Positions 21,157 to 33,254 are shown, numbered from the stretch's first letter. The stretch is 64,000 nucleotides of DNA from Ustulina deusta (GCA_023159155.1 JAJNNX010000047.1:372001-436000); one strand, 5' to 3'. Notes: a model not told the origin generated them from the sequence alone. Made by a program: numbers and translations.

Positions 21157-22149
21157 TCATGCCTCAACTTCGTCTGCTTCTTCATCATCATCATCATCAT
21201 CACGCATAATCTCCTCCACCAAATTACTATGCCGCGAGCCTTTGCCACTACGTCTCCTGCCCCGCTGATACGCCTCCGTCTCCGTGACGGCTCTCTCTCC
21301 CACAAAGTGTCTCCCCGTCCACTCCTCCTTGCACTTGGGACATGCCCGCTCCCGCCTCGTCCTGAAGAAGGCATCGGCGCAATTATCGTGTAAGCGAATG
21401 AGACAATCCCGCTCCGCGCACCGCTGTCCAATCGTGACGACATCCTTACAGGCCTCACAAAACTTGACGCGCTGCCACTCGTCCCCCTCGGCGTCGGGGT
21501 CGTTGTACGACTCGAGCAGCCACGACCGCAGCTCGAGCAGCGCCCGCGGGCTGAGACAGTAGAAGCCGTCGCGGCTGCGCTCGAACCAGCCCTCGTCGAC
21601 CATGCTGCGCATCACGGTCTCGACCTCGCTGGACTTGAGGCCCTTGGGAGCCTGGTTCTGCGTCTCGCCGTTCTCCACGTCCTCGTCCTCGTTCTCCGGC
21701 CGCGGCGGCACCCGGAGCTTGTTCGCTTGCATCTCGTCCAGACACAGCGCCTCTATGCGCGGTGTGTTGTACTTCTCGAACATGGCGTCGATGACCCGCT
21801 TGACGAAGGCGATCTCGTCGGCCGAGTGCAGCGTGGCCAGCTGCGTCATGGGGTCTGACGTGGTGTTCACAATGGCGTAGATGCGCTCCTTGCGGGTCTG
21901 GTGCATGGTGCTCCGGATCTCCAGGTCGAAGGGGGAGACGGCGGCCGAGGCTGCCGAGACGTACGAGTCGAAGTCTTCGTGCGTGATCTGATTGGGCCCT
22001 GCAGCCTCGTCTTCTTGTGCTCTGAAGATGGCGGCTAGTATGTGCCGTGATTCTTCGAACGTCATTGTTCCCCTGGCCAGAAAGGCCTGCAGAAATGCCC
22101 GGTTCCCATCGTTGTACTCGCCGTGGAGTTCATCCTGATCCTCGTCCAT
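21157..22149 (-). CDS. nse1: Nse1, RING-like subunit of the SMC5/6 complex
   Basis: Single-exon gene of 330 residues from an ATG. The N-terminal half has the Nse1 winged-helix region, including N-R-A-F-L-Q-A-F-L-A-R-G at residues 16-27. A second winged helix (about 170-215) contains S-E-V-E-T-V-M-R-S-M-V-D-E-G-W-F. The C-terminal variant RING (about 232-275) has F-C-E-A-C-K, R-C-A-E-R-D-C, L-H-D-N-C and C-P-K-C, a C4HC3-type zinc ligand set. The C-terminus is an acidic tail with an Asp run encoded by a TCA microsatellite on the plus strand (near 21180-21205). Nse1 binds Nse3 and Nse4 and supports ubiquitin ligase activity in the SMC5/6 complex, which handles recombination intermediates and replication stress in the nucleus. 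Length is normal for fungi. Confidence 0.93.
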   Translation of the reverse strand: MDEDQDELHGEYNDGNRAFLQAFLARGTMTFEESRHILAAIFRAQEDEAAGPNQITHEDFDSYVSAASAAVSPFDLEIRSTMHQTRKERIYAIVNTTSDPMTQLATLHSADEIAFVKRVIDAMFEKYNTPRIEALCLDEMQANKLRVPPRPENEDEDVENGETQNQAPKGLKSSEVETVMRSMVDEGWFERSRDGFYCLSPRALLELRSWLLESYNDPDAEGDEWQRVKFCEACKDVVTIGQRCAERDCLIRLHDNCADAFFRTRRERACPKCKEEWTGRHFVGERAVTETEAYQRGRRRSGKGSRHSNLVEEIMRDDDDDDEEADEVEA

Positions 22150-24009
22150 GATAGACTGGCACTGTCAAGTTGTAACTCAATCTATTATTTCCTTTCTTTT
22201 TCTTTTCAACAAGGTATGTCAAACGTGGTAACACCTCGACTCATTGACAGGTGCGAATGGTAGCCTGGTGCCAATGCTGATGACGGCGTTCGTTGGTGAA
22301 TTGACTCGATATGTATTTCGAGACGCGCTCTCGGTCGAAAACGCGTTAATGGTTACCAAAAGAAGCTGGTTGGTGGGGTCGGTTGCAGGATTGGATGGGA
22401 TACGCACAGGTGGGGTGAAAAATGCACGAGGTACCTAGGTACATGGTACAGCTGGTCCTTGCGGCTGAAACATGAAACAACTGCCCACTCCACGTGGCAT
22501 ATGACGAAGCTGGCGGGGCATTCTTTGTAAGTACCTCTTGCGATGCTTTGGCAGTCAGTGTACCTGCACAAACCGATGTTCCTTATTTCTCGTGCCCTAA
22601 TTGAAGGTTATTCTACAAGAGTTGCATTAGTCTGTCGCTTGAAAAGGTGTCAAACATGGATATGGAAATAAAATAAAGCTTTGAGAACTATAAAACAACG
22701 TCAACACGGCTCGCTCCTATCCTTACTCGCGTGTTACTCGGACGCTCTTCTCGTCACGTTACCACCGTCGATCACACACTAGGTATATATTTATGTTTAT
22801 ATGCATCTACGACCAGATGTAAGGATATCTACTTCAACATGTTGCAGCTTTTTCACAAAACGAAATGACAATTCACGAATACATCATGGATGTTGCTACG
22901 GACCTACGTCATTGAGATCGTATGTAGAAAAACAAGTCAACAATTCGTACATAATTTAAACAATGAGCAGTTCCTTAGTGGCCATATCCTGATATATCAG
23001 AATTCCTATGAAAATTTTTTGTTGGTGCGTGGGAGCGTAGGTATTGAGTCACATTTTATCTACCTAGCCTACTGTCGCAACACAGCGCTCTTCACAACAA
23101 AGAAATCCTGTGATAGGACGCATGTATTATCGTGTGTAAGGCCAATGAAAGGAGATGAGCAACCGTGGACAGGAGTAAAAGCCATCGACAGTGGCGCGAG
23201 ATTCGTCGTCATCAGGGTATGATAACAGGATTATGGTTATGGATAGAATAAAGTGATTGAACGCTCCTGAGGACGCTCACCGCCGTTGCAATGACTTGAA
23301 AATAAGCCCAGTAATAAAATGCGAGGCAGTGCAAGATAAATCAAGACAGACCAATATTATGTAGCATAGCCTTCCATGTTAAGGCATATGGCCCCCATGA
23401 GCGACGTTGGGGGCCGCTAATGCCGCACATGCTCTTTGAGCTGCTATCTATTGGGTGGGTGTTTCTAAGCCCTGGGATAACACTGAGGGGTAATAGGGGG
23501 TAATACAGGAATAGGACTCTGCAATTCAATGAAGCCTGAGTGAAATGGTCTTTATTACCGAGGTGGGTAGACGTGTAAATTCAGCACGTCGTTCATGCGA
23601 GTTAGGAACAACTAAAAATCAACACCCCAACTCTATACCTATTTTAAACATTATACCCCTGTCAGTAGCTTTAGTCTAGACAACGCGCGTACACCACGAT
23701 CTATTCTGTGGTGTAGATAGATAGATATATCGGCCCTTCGCGGTCGACAACGAAACATTTTTTCCTTTTTCTTTTCTCCCTAGGTATTTTGTTTTTCTTG
23801 AATGGTGAATAACCCCATGAGAGAATCCAACTTCGTATATGCTTGGCATTTGATATCCCTATATTTTTTTATTTTGCTTGGATTATCGCACCTCCGCCAT
23901 GATAGTTCCTAACCTGGGTGAAGCGGTAATATCACCAAATTATTCTTAGCCATCTCCCCCCTGAGTGCCTCCCGGGTCTCTTCCAACTGGTCTCACACCC
24001 TGTTGTGTC
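22150..24009. other. Long intergenic region between divergent genes
   Basis: About 1.9 kb between the Nse1 start (minus) and the DUF3405 gene (plus). It should hold both promoters. A TACCTAGGTA palindrome occurs at 22432-22441, and a TAGATAGA run near 23716-23730. Open frames here (for example 22890-23222) have no coding character that I can support. Confidence 0.5.
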
Positions 24010-25724
24010 ATGCATCATCTACCTATCACACGACGTACCATATTAACTACAACTATTAGTTTTCTAGTGGTTGCTTCGCTTACATACCAATATTTACTTA
24101 TCTCAAGGAGCGTTGGAGCGGTCCCGCTCCCTGTAACTGGATCCACGACGTGCGATATTTGGTCAGACCCTCCTACCAGATTAGAATTCCAACAACATGA
24201 AGCCTGTCATGGCACCATAAGTACCGCGCATGTTGGAGATACGACTGTCTTGGGTAACCCGCACGAATGTTTACGAGCTAGCACTCGGCTAGATCAATAC
24301 CAGACATTAGGCAGTCGAAATTGGTCCGAGGTGAGATGGGGTATGTCATTATTTCTTGGTCATATAACCGTCAAGTATTCTGACGTGCTTTTCGCTAGGC
24401 CAAGTACAAAGCAGATGTGCTTCAAGAAAAGAAGAACTATCTCCATACGAAGAGAATGTGCGCCAGAAATGGCGTTTAAGTCCGGATTCGGAGAACAGAC
24501 AAGGACCCGAATCACAAACAGACGGAGAGACAGTTGCCATTGTACTAAGAACATGGGACAATTACGAATATACCGAGAATAGATTGGCATGGCTTCGTGC
24601 GCTCATTGCAGAGGCTTCGCTTCAACGGAACGACAAGTACAGGGTGTTCTTCCTCGTTAATATCAAGGACCCTAATGTCCGCCTGGAAGAGGACGATGTC
24701 GCATATAATGAGATGATGCGCAAGTGGGTGCCGAGCGAATTCCGTGACACAGCGTTCTTATTCAACGAGAGAACCCTGAAAGCATGGTACCCGGCTGTAC
24801 AAGAGCATGGGTAAGTCGACACTGAACAGAGTTGAAGTAGAAGTAGGAAGGCTAACAAGTCTTTTCTGCTCCAGAGCGCAAGATCAAATGTATCAAGCTC
24901 TCCAGATATTCTCTCACAAATTCCCCGAGTACGGTTATATCTGGCAGCTGGAGATGGACCTGCGCTTCACAAGCCACGTCCACGACACCCTAGAGTCAGC
25001 CACCGCCTTTGCCCGGGCGCAAAGCCGGCGCAATCTCTGGGAGCGCAACGGCCGCTTCTATATCCCCGCCCTCCACAATAACTCGTACGAGAACATGACC
25101 CAAGGCATCGACGCCGAAATCGGCGAGACGGGTATTTGGGGCCCAGTGTCGACCCAGGACTTCGAGCCCCGGGGGCCGCAGCCGCCTCCTCGATCCAAAA
25201 CAGACTGGGGCGTCGGCGAAGAAGCCGACTTGATTAATTTCATGCCCACGATCGACCCAATCGGCACGGACTGGGTCTACGAGCACGAGATCCACGGATT
25301 CTCCGCACAGCAGGCAACACCGCGGCGCCTGTCCATCATCAGCATCACGCGGGCGTCGCGGCGGCTCCTGCGACTCGTACACGAGGCGCAGCGAAATCGC
25401 GGGCAGTGGCTCGTCAGCGAGGCGACGTTGGAGACGTTTGCGCTCCTGCATGGGCTGAAGGCCGTGACGGTGCCACATCCCATTTCGTTCAATGAGAGGA
25501 TGGGGGTGAAAGATCTGGAGGCGAATATCCACAGGGGGCCGCCGAGTAACAGAGCTGGGGGTTCGCGGCCCTCTCTGCTGTATACTAGCAAGGGGTGGAT
25601 CGACGGGCCTTGGGTGGAGGCCAGCTATTGGTTTACTGGCCGTGGTGCCCAGAAGGTGTGGGAAGAATATGTTAAGGGTGCGCAGTTGCCGCCTATGTTA
25701 CTCCATCCCGTCAAGGAACGGTGA
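24010..25724 (+). CDS. DUF3405 family type II membrane protein
   Basis: Three exons, 24010-24340, 24399-24810 and 24875-25724, total 530 residues. Intron 1 (58 nt) uses GTATGT and CTAG; a nearer GTGAGA donor would break phase. Intron 2 (64 nt) has GTAAGT, a GCTAAC branch and CCAG. I start at the ATG at 24010 because the frame upstream begins only at GTG. Residues about 10-28 are a signal anchor, so the bulk of the protein faces the Golgi/ER lumen or outside. Motifs typical of the fungal DUF3405 family are V-R-W-G at the first junction, I-V-L-R-T-W-D-N-Y-E-Y-T, E-Y-G-Y-I-W-Q-L-E-M-D-L-R, and D-P-I-G-T-D-W-V-Y-E-H-E-I-H-G-F. The family looks like a glycosyltransferase-type fold, but activity is not established. 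No damage is seen. Confidence 0.88.
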
Positions 25725-27530
25725 ATAGTGGCGAGAGGTACATGTTGTATTTTCACATGGTGTGGCGGTATCTGGGCATCCTTGGGTTGCGTGAAATTAA
25801 AATATTAGAAGTGAGGGTTAATTGGGATCATTGTGGGATGGCAATAAAAGATTTGGGCTGGGATTGAACTTGGTTCAACGACAGATATGGCTTCAACATA
25901 GGGTTAGACAAACCGATAAAACTAGGTATGGTAAGAGCAGAAGACAGGAAGAGAAAAAGGGCATTTTTTACAAGTTGCGCTTTAGAAAATTTCAGGCAAA
26001 AGGGCGAGAAAATTGCATATCCTGTGAAGCCTTGGTGGTTATCTAACCAGTTGGGTCAGGAGCCTTCTAGATTCCTTCTCTTAAACTTAACAACAGGTCC
26101 TCTAAGAAAATACTCTAACACCTTCGACAGCACTCAGTTTGACACTATTGATACCATGGGTAACACAAACATCAAAATGGCAAATCTTCCTAATGATATA
26201 ACAGGAGCTGATGAGGTTAACGAACTGACCTGTCTCGCGGATAAGACTTACCACGTGATGGCAGACAGTGATTTCTGCTGTAGAGGATTCTTGCTAGCTC
26301 AACAACTCCTTGTTAAGAAACAACTTTTGGCTCGAGTCGAGTCTTGCGTCTTGGCTTGATGCGCTTACCGGTCGCAGTAACCACAAGCGGGCAGTACCTT
26401 GTCGCGCCGTTTCATGCGTGCCTTGTATTATTGACCGCATACTTGGGCGGCATGGGATGGAATGGTCGGGAAATGCCCGCCGTTGGCCGCCGCCAGGCGA
26501 AAATCTATGCCGGGTCTGGCTCGGTTCCGGTTTAGAAGACACGGGACAAAAAGATGACTCCTGACTAGATGAGTTTGTTTTCCCCCGACTTGGAGGAGCA
26601 ATGGGAGTCAATGCTAGGTGGAGGGATTGCCGGATCGTCCGGCCCAATGTAAATGATGACACAAGCGGCTAGTATCTCCGCAGAGGTTGTAAGCTGGCGA
26701 CCGCCGCTATACCTTTTGCATGTATATTGTCTTACTTGAAGGTCAACGCCCGGTGACCCTGGGACATACTTTCGGCCAGAAGCACATCATCAGTATAAAT
26801 ATCTCTAAGTGATGGGAAGTATTGACGATCATGCCTGAGAGTATTGCAACTCTTTATCACCTTCAGAAGACCGCAAACTTTTATATTCCGCCACAGTGTG
26901 GCATACAACTTGTGAACAGTCAACTGATAATCAAGAAGCTACAATCAGCTATTTATGTCATCGATCCAGTTAGGACACCTGGTATCGTCCACGCAGAAAA
27001 TCTGGGCGCAGAAAGTGCGAAGACAACGGAAGAGTACTTAAAAACATCAATGAGAACGTGTGACTTTACCATAGAGTGTCACATGGGTGTACGACTTCCC
27101 GCCAATCATTCTTACAGGTACTGAGGCGCCCACTGACCCGATGAAAGGCCCTCATCACGACCAACATTGTGGGCAATAGGGGCGACGCCTGAAGTATTGC
27201 GGTCACAGCACTAGCGCAATGCCTTCCACCAGCGACCATCCTTCATCACTGTGCCCTCAGCGATCCAGGACCTTGAAGACGAAGCCATTTTCAAGAAATG
27301 CCCGGACAAGCAGGGACATTTTCGCAATGTCTAAAGATACTCTCTAACTCAAATAAACAAACATGGTCACCAAGCCGTGTTGCGGAAATACTGGGTTGCC
27401 CGTTCAGAGATAGGAGAATAGATATATTCGTATATCTATGTGGGTATGTCTTCAACGGTATATCACTTTAGTTTTCTCTACCAAGTAGATTCGAAATTTC
27501 CAACTGTGTCCTGACCGTCCATGCCGAATT
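25725..27530. other. Intergenic, no supported gene
   Basis: About 1.8 kb. Short frames (25928-26359; 26831-27124, the latter with an ATG and 97 codons) are open but show no known motif and no supporting splice context. The stretch 26380-26560 is more GC-rich than its surroundings. Confidence 0.4.
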
Positions 27531-28879
27531 TCAACCTCTCCCTGGCAATTTTCGTAGGCTGTCTCCACCGATTGGAAACGAAAGCAGACTGGAGATACCC
27601 CATCGTCTGTGCTCTTCCTCTGCATTCGCCCTCCGCTTTGCCGCCCGTTCTTCTTTCAGTTTCCTTTTCTCTTGTTCTACCTCCTGCTTCTCGGGTTCGT
27701 TATTCTCATCTTCCCATTTCTGTTTCTTCAACGCGCTGTCGAAATATTCCAACATCGTCGACGCATCAAGCTCCAACTTCGCATCATCCAGGTCTGTGAC
27801 CTTGTCCCATCCTTCCGCTTTGATAACTCGCGCGGATACAAAGTCGCGTAATTTCAACTGCAATCTTTCAGTCGGGTTTGCTGTCCCCTCGTCGTTACAG
27901 AAAATGTATTTGCTTTTCCGTACTCTGGGTTGACCGTTTGCGTTGAAAATTTGTTGGCCGCTTCTATCGAACGCAACACGCCAGACAAACGCCGTAAAGG
28001 GCCCGCGTTTCGGATCCAGGCTGTTCCCGACCTGGTCACGAATTGTGTCCCAGATTCTCCACGTCTCATAGAAATCTAGGCCAATTACTGTACGGATTTG
28101 ACCTGCACCCTCTTCAATAAGCTCCATTGCCCTTGCTTCCAAATTGTCTGTGGACTGAGACCATGCTATCTCAAATATTAACGGTGGATGTGTGTAATGG
28201 TATTCTTGGTATGTAAAAGCACAATCTCCACGTAGTTTTTTTTTCGACTCGAATCTCATTTTTTGATCCCGTGTGGAGTCTATTTTCCCTGCAGCGGTTC
28301 TCGATTCAGTACCATAATCTTTATTGCTTACCAAGCCATCTCTCCAACACAAGAGCTTGTGGTCTATTGATTTCTGGATGCTAATGTGAAACGCCGAAAG
28401 GATGAGAATTTTGAACTGCTCCTTCCCGTGGATAGATTCTCTGTACTCGTATCTAGAACCTGGTGAGTGTCTATTTCACCAAGGGACCTGTCTCATCGAT
28501 CAACATACCGAAGCCCGTGGTGAAAAAAGAGCTGAAAATCTCGATCGCGCTCGTCAACTTCGATGAGGAGCTCGATATAGTCTTTTGGAAACAATTGCGT
28601 CGAGATAACTTCTTTGCTTCCTACATATGCTCCATGTTGGACCTTCTCAATGAGGCTGATGAGACGATCGACGCGGCCAGCACGCGCGTCTCGGCGCTCG
28701 CGGCTATTCCTGAGGCTTGCCAGAATGCTCTTATAGCGAGATTGTTTTATAGGCTTTGTAGGACCACTGCTGGAGGAGATGGTATTCTGAACCTCGTCCT
28801 TATCTTGGAACGCCAGCTTGTGGTGTCGAGCAGCTGCCGATGAGGGGTCGGATGTGATGTTCATGGTGTTTAAGTGCAT
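27531..28879 (-). CDS. Fungal PD-(D/E)XK-like protein of unknown function
   Basis: Two exons on the minus strand, 28879-28509 and 28452-27531, total 430 residues. The 56-nt intron has a GTATGT donor and a TTCTAG acceptor; the nearer CCAG acceptor would hit a stop. After splicing, L-R joins Y-E-Y-R-E-S-I-H-G-K. The centre has an Asp (G-D-C-A-F) about 14 residues before P-P-L-I-F-E-I-A-W-S-Q-S, then G-Q-I-R-T-V-I-G-L-D. This spacing recalls the Asp and Glu-x-x core of the PD-(D/E)XK nuclease fold seen in several lineage-expanded fungal families, but the catalytic Lys is replaced by Ala (E-I-A). It may therefore be inactive or a different fold. The C-terminus is a long charged coiled-coil-like helix. 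No signal peptide. Family assignment is tentative; that it is a gene is well supported. Confidence 0.7.
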
Positions 28880-29341
28880 GGAGCAATCGTCTACGACGGC
28901 GGTTTATTGGTCTGTGGATCGTGATGAGGTGCTGGATAGGCAGGGGGTACAACAAAGTAAAACATCTCTCTTATATAAGTATCAGATAATATAAACTGGC
29001 CTGTCAATTGAGTGCTCGGCCTGTGATTGCTTTATTGAACTTATCGTGGCCTTGTATGACCTCTCCAGGGGATAATGTAAGGATGGCCAAGTTATTAGCG
29101 GACAAACATGAAATCAACCTATCAAATACAGCAGTGAGAGCGCCTCATATGTGAGACACTGCCTAATGAAGTAATAAACGCTACCATAGCAACCATGATT
29201 GTTTTGACACAATGATTGTGAGATCTTAAGTAGCAGACAGGCAATTTTATATGGCAAGGTACTTCGAGAAGTGAGTCTGTGCTAGGCACCTGTCCTCACT
29301 TGTCCAGACCCTCGCCCCCATCGCCCTATACAGACTGCCAT
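28880..29341. other. Intergenic, no supported gene
   Basis: Promoter side of the PD-(D/E)XK-like gene. Nothing else recognised. Confidence 0.4.
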
Positions 29342-29530
29342 ACAGACCTAGCCAATCTTAATGCTGAAGGTGGAGGGTACGACAACGCCTTTCAAGCCGC
29401 TTCATCTAGAGGGCACGAGGAGATTGTCCAGATGCTGCTCGAAAAAGGTGCTATTGCTTACGAATCGCTCGCCATAAAAGTTGTCAGATCATCTGACATA
29501 AATAGGCTCCAAAATTCCAAAGCCCGTTAA
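29342..29530 (+). pseudogene. Ankyrin-repeat fragment
   Basis: One and a half ankyrin repeats are readable: L-N-A-E-G-G-G-Y-D-N-A-F-Q-A-A-S-S-R-G-H followed by E-E-I-V-Q-M-L-L-E-K-G-A. This wording is typical of the NACHT/ankyrin receptors of filamentous ascomycetes. The frame stops soon after and no neighbouring repeats or N-terminal domain were found within 2 kb. I read it as a remnant of a larger gene, though it could be an exon of the doubtful locus to its right. Confidence 0.55.
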
Positions 29531-29715
29531 GGAAAACAGAAAGTTTTCCCCACTTCAACGTGTTTTCTTTTGAGTAAGACCTACTAGATTTCAGGGCCTC
29601 TCTACAAATTCTACGATAGTACAGTATAAAACGCTACAAGACTCGTCTTAGTCCGCCGTAATGTCCTTACTAGAATTAAAGCTGCTGAGAATAGACTAGG
29701 CCTTACGCTATAGGT

Positions 29716-31182
29716 ATGCCGCACCCTGGACGCAACCATAGATATTATATAGAAGGACTTGACGACAGAGTAGAAGTGTTGCCGAGTATTCGCAGAGACC
29801 TTGGGCGCCTTTTAAAGAGGGATGAAAGTAGCAAGACTTCACTTTTAATTGAAATGATTGTGCATATGATGTGAACCCGGAACCAATCAATGACTGAAGC
29901 CACGCGGTTACTTGTTCGAGTCGTGGTAGTCGACGAAGAAATGTTGCTTTATGTCATCTCCCGCTTCTGGATTCGTACATCTCAATGCATGGTGGCTGCG
30001 CACATCCTTCGTGAGCATCCATTCAAATGGCTGACAAGATATTTGGATCAGCAAAAACTTGGTGTGCAACAGAAGAAAAACATACAATACCTCAAACTTG
30101 CACTGGAGAATCTTCGCAACGCAGACAAATCGGACCTCCTTATTAATTATGAGCAAGGGATCACCTTCGTATCCAAGTACTCTATTGGGCAGTTGGTCTT
30201 CGCTATTCACTTAACAGTATTGCTGACACCCGGAGCCAAGTATCACAGCGATATTACAAACCATCTTCAATCAACGCCTGATTTTAGAGCCGTGGGACTG
30301 CAGAGGTCACGCTCTAGCCCTGATATACTCCAGTATCACAGCGATACAAACCAGCCTCAATCAACACCTAATATTAGGGATATGGGACTCCAGAGGTCAC
30401 TTACCAGCCCTACTAAGCACTAGTCAGAAGGTGCTTATCTACCGCTGCTGTTCAACGATGACCCAAACAGCAGACGCAAATGAACATTCAACCCATTCTC
30501 AAATTCCCCAGTTATCTAACACTGCAATTACAATTACTCTGTCTTCAGGGTAGATTTATGTTCGAAAAGATGATCCTTGAACTTCTACTTAAAAGGGGGC
30601 TAACGTTCTTATTCTCGTTATCGATCTTGAGGCACAAAATAATCATAAACATCTCTAATCCTCACAAGCTCACATTCGAAATGGACAGAAAGACCGTATT
30701 GGAGAACTTGTTTGGTGAGTCCTTTTCGACTGACCCTCATTTCTATACAACCTGTCAAATATAATAAGGGGTTGCGGTCATAGCCGATTTACTTACGAAA
30801 TAGATAACTGAATTTAATTTAAGGTAGAATGCAAGCAGTAATTATATACGTGCGTATCCCCCAGGTCCCTATACAAATTCGCCTTTCATATGAAGTTCCC
30901 CAACGGACCAGAGACACAACAATCACCTACGGCAACTCCAAGGACAATTCAAATCTTTGGTCCAAGGGAAACTTTCTAGCCCCTGAATTCACATCGGGGC
31001 ACCTCCTTTCTAGCAGTCAAAGAACCCCAACCAAGACAGCCTTCGAATCGTCGAAGAATATCGACTGGCTAGACCAACTCTCCATCCGAATTATCAACAT
31101 TAGCAGCCCCCAAGTGACGTCAAATCAAGGTCTGCGCTATTCGGAAGAGCCCCGAGAAATCGACTTGTGCACGCACACCTAG
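29716..31182 (+). CDS. Doubtful multi-exon gene, unknown product
   Basis: Several plus-strand segments look coding and can partly be spliced. ATG 29716 opens 52 codons to 29874. A longer frame covers about 29938-30423. The segments 30549-30714 and 30824-31182 join in phase across a 109-nt intron (GTGAGT donor, TTTAAG acceptor). Junctions between the first three segments are unresolved. The second segment ends with two copies of a 93-bp tandem repeat (starting 30240 and 30333) encoding a Y-H-S-D-containing, Ser/Pro-rich unit. No domain is recognised. It could be a degraded gene, or coding-like by chance. Confidence 0.3.
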
Positions 31183-32216
31183 CGCAAACCAGCACGTCGC
31201 CTGTCATTCTATCATCGAGGCCCCCAAGACACTTACTTTCTCATGTTCGGACGATCTCTCCGTTTCTACATGCAATACGGCGTTGCCAGTGTCAAGGTAA
31301 TTCATTCATTCATGCGTAGAGATAGGTGCTCGATCCACGTATCGAGGTAAAGCGGAACCTCCCCGACTCTAGCGGTCCAATCAAGCCACTCCGTCTCCCG
31401 GAGCCGTGATCCGCAAGCCATTAAATGAGATCCCCCCCCACTTTTCCGGATGTCCGTTATCCTATTTATTTAGTCAAGCTACAATTACAGTGGGGTCACA
31501 TGCGGGAAGAATCTCACCCGCCGATAGAGCAATCCCCTGCCCGAATTGGTGTGATTAATATATTGTTACCCGAGTAATATCCTCGTTAATTGTCTCAGGT
31601 AAGTTGCGCGGACAGGCTCATTATTATTTCTTTTGAGGTGTGGAAACATGCGACGGGAGCACAGCACTAACGCACGGGGAATTGCAAGTACGATATTCGA
31701 TGAATGAAAGAGCGTACTTGATACAAACGTTCGTCTCTATTACAGCGGTGCAGCGGAACGTACGCAAAGTCTGCAAATCGTCATATCATACATATAGGTG
31801 TAGGATGGGCTTTGGGTGTCATCCTCTCTCCACTGCATTTAATAAGGAGTCCTCATGAACAGAACCAAAAGAAAAAAAAAAGAAAAAAAACCAGGAAAAG
31901 CAAAAAGACGAAACAAAACTCACATGGGGTATATTGAATGCAGCCAGACCATAACGCCCAATAGATCGGATCACATGTCCGTCCATACAGAAGCCTCCGT
32001 GTCACCTACCCACACCCTACCCGTTGTGAGGTAGGGTGTACACTCCAGGTTTTGTGCCCCTATTAACCGGGACGAGACAATTGCTACCATTACATCCGGA
32101 ACTCCATTTTATGCAGTTATAACGCAAGGTATAAGGGACCAAGCCATCCTAGTTTAGAAAAGACACCAAGACAACAGCGTAGGTGGGAGGGGAGCCGAGT
32201 GCGACGACCTGGCGCG
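31183..32216. other. Intergenic, no supported gene
   Basis: Contains a purine run near 31868-31900 and the 3' region of the phosphatase gene. No gene recognised. Confidence 0.45.
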
Positions 32217-33254
32217 TCAACTATCGGTGAAAGGCGTAAACTTGTCACGACCAAGGAAGCGATCTCGGTCTGAGCTCTGATACTGATGCATGCCCGTCAT
32301 TCCGTCATCGCCATCGTCATCAACAGTTTCGTCGATTCCTCTCTTGGCCTTCTTCTGGGCAGGACCGATGTTGGATGCGAGCTCGTGCTGGTGCACGGTG
32401 CGCTCGGCCACCAGGATATCTTCGTACGCTCTCAGGGTATGCTTGAGGTCTTCGTCCATGCTGACACAGAATCGCTTGTAGTTGATGAATTGGCACACCT
32501 GAACGGTGCTCATGCCGAGGACGGCCATTAGATAGGCGCTCACGACGCTAGCGGAGCGATCGTTACCGGTCTCGCAGAAGACCAGAACCTTGCCTCTTTT
32601 GAAAGTGGGTTCATGGATGACCATGGCGCCGTCCTGAACATTCATGTGCGACGGCTCCACCGCCTGTTCGTGGTAAATGCGAAGCATGTGGTCGTTGATC
32701 ATTCGGACAGCAGAAGGGAAAGCGCGGATCAGCTCTTGGTACCCGGAAACGTCGACGTACTGAAGCTCGATGCCCATCTCTTGCGCCAGCTTGTCGAACA
32801 CCATGATGTTCAAGCCGGCCTGTCGGGCATCGCGGGCGGCCAGGATCATAGTGATGCCTTCGTCGCGGAGCCATTGGCGATTGCGCACGACGCTCGAGGG
32901 CCCGAGATAGACGTAGTCGAGGATGGGCTGGGCAACGCGACGGCTTTCGTAGGTCCAATGGGCGGCCGAGTCTTGTGCAACCTGCTCGAGACCGTTCTGG
33001 GTGATGATGGCGAGGTCTTCCTTGCTCAACGACGACGGGTCGACATTGTCGTAGCAGGGCAGGACCTTCATGGGGACGGCCCAATTGGTGGGCGGGATGA
33101 GGACGGGTGGCGGGCTGGGAGCTCGCTTGGTGTATCGAGCGGCGGGCTTGGCCGTCTGGTGGTAGAAGGAGGAAGGCATCGAGTCGACGGTGCTGTTGCC
33201 CACGATTAGCATCACGCGGCCGTCTCGCATCTCGCATCTCGCATGTCGCGGCAT
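32217..33254 (-). CDS. Dual-specificity-type phosphatase with CX5R loop
   Basis: Single exon; the frame upstream of 33254 begins only at GTG, so I take the first ATG, giving 345 residues. An ATG at 33230 is also possible. The phosphatase domain covers about residues 100-265. The catalytic loop reads V-F-C-E-T-G-N-D-R-S near residue 226, keeping the Cys and Arg of CX5R but with Phe where most tyrosine phosphatases have His before the Cys. Upstream are P-I-L-D-Y-V-Y-L-G-P and D-V-S-G-Y, as in DUSP/STYX-type proteins. The C-terminus is a helix followed by a charged, Asp-rich tail. The Cys and Arg suggest it may be active, but the missing His would change the Cys pKa, so a phosphate-binding pseudophosphatase is possible. 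Substrate unknown. Confidence 0.82.
   Translation of the reverse strand: MPRHARCEMRDGRVMLIVGNSTVDSMPSSFYHQTAKPAARYTKRAPSPPPVLIPPTNWAVPMKVLPCYDNVDPSSLSKEDLAIITQNGLEQVAQDSAAHWTYESRRVAQPILDYVYLGPSSVVRNRQWLRDEGITMILAARDARQAGLNIMVFDKLAQEMGIELQYVDVSGYQELIRAFPSAVRMINDHMLRIYHEQAVEPSHMNVQDGAMVIHEPTFKRGKVLVFCETGNDRSASVVSAYLMAVLGMSTVQVCQFINYKRFCVSMDEDLKHTLRAYEDILVAERTVHQHELASNIGPAQKKAKRGIDETVDDDGDDGMTGMHQYQSSDRDRFLGRDKFTPFTDS

Noticed and set aside
22890..23222. 110-codon plus frame in the long intergenic region
   Set aside because: No motif or coding-like composition; lies between two well-defined promoters.
25928..26359. 143-codon plus frame
   Set aside because: Low-complexity start, no homology recognised, starts next to the 3' end of another gene.
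26831..27124. 97-codon plus frame from an ATG
   Set aside because: Reads somewhat protein-like but has no motif, and nothing around it supports a gene.
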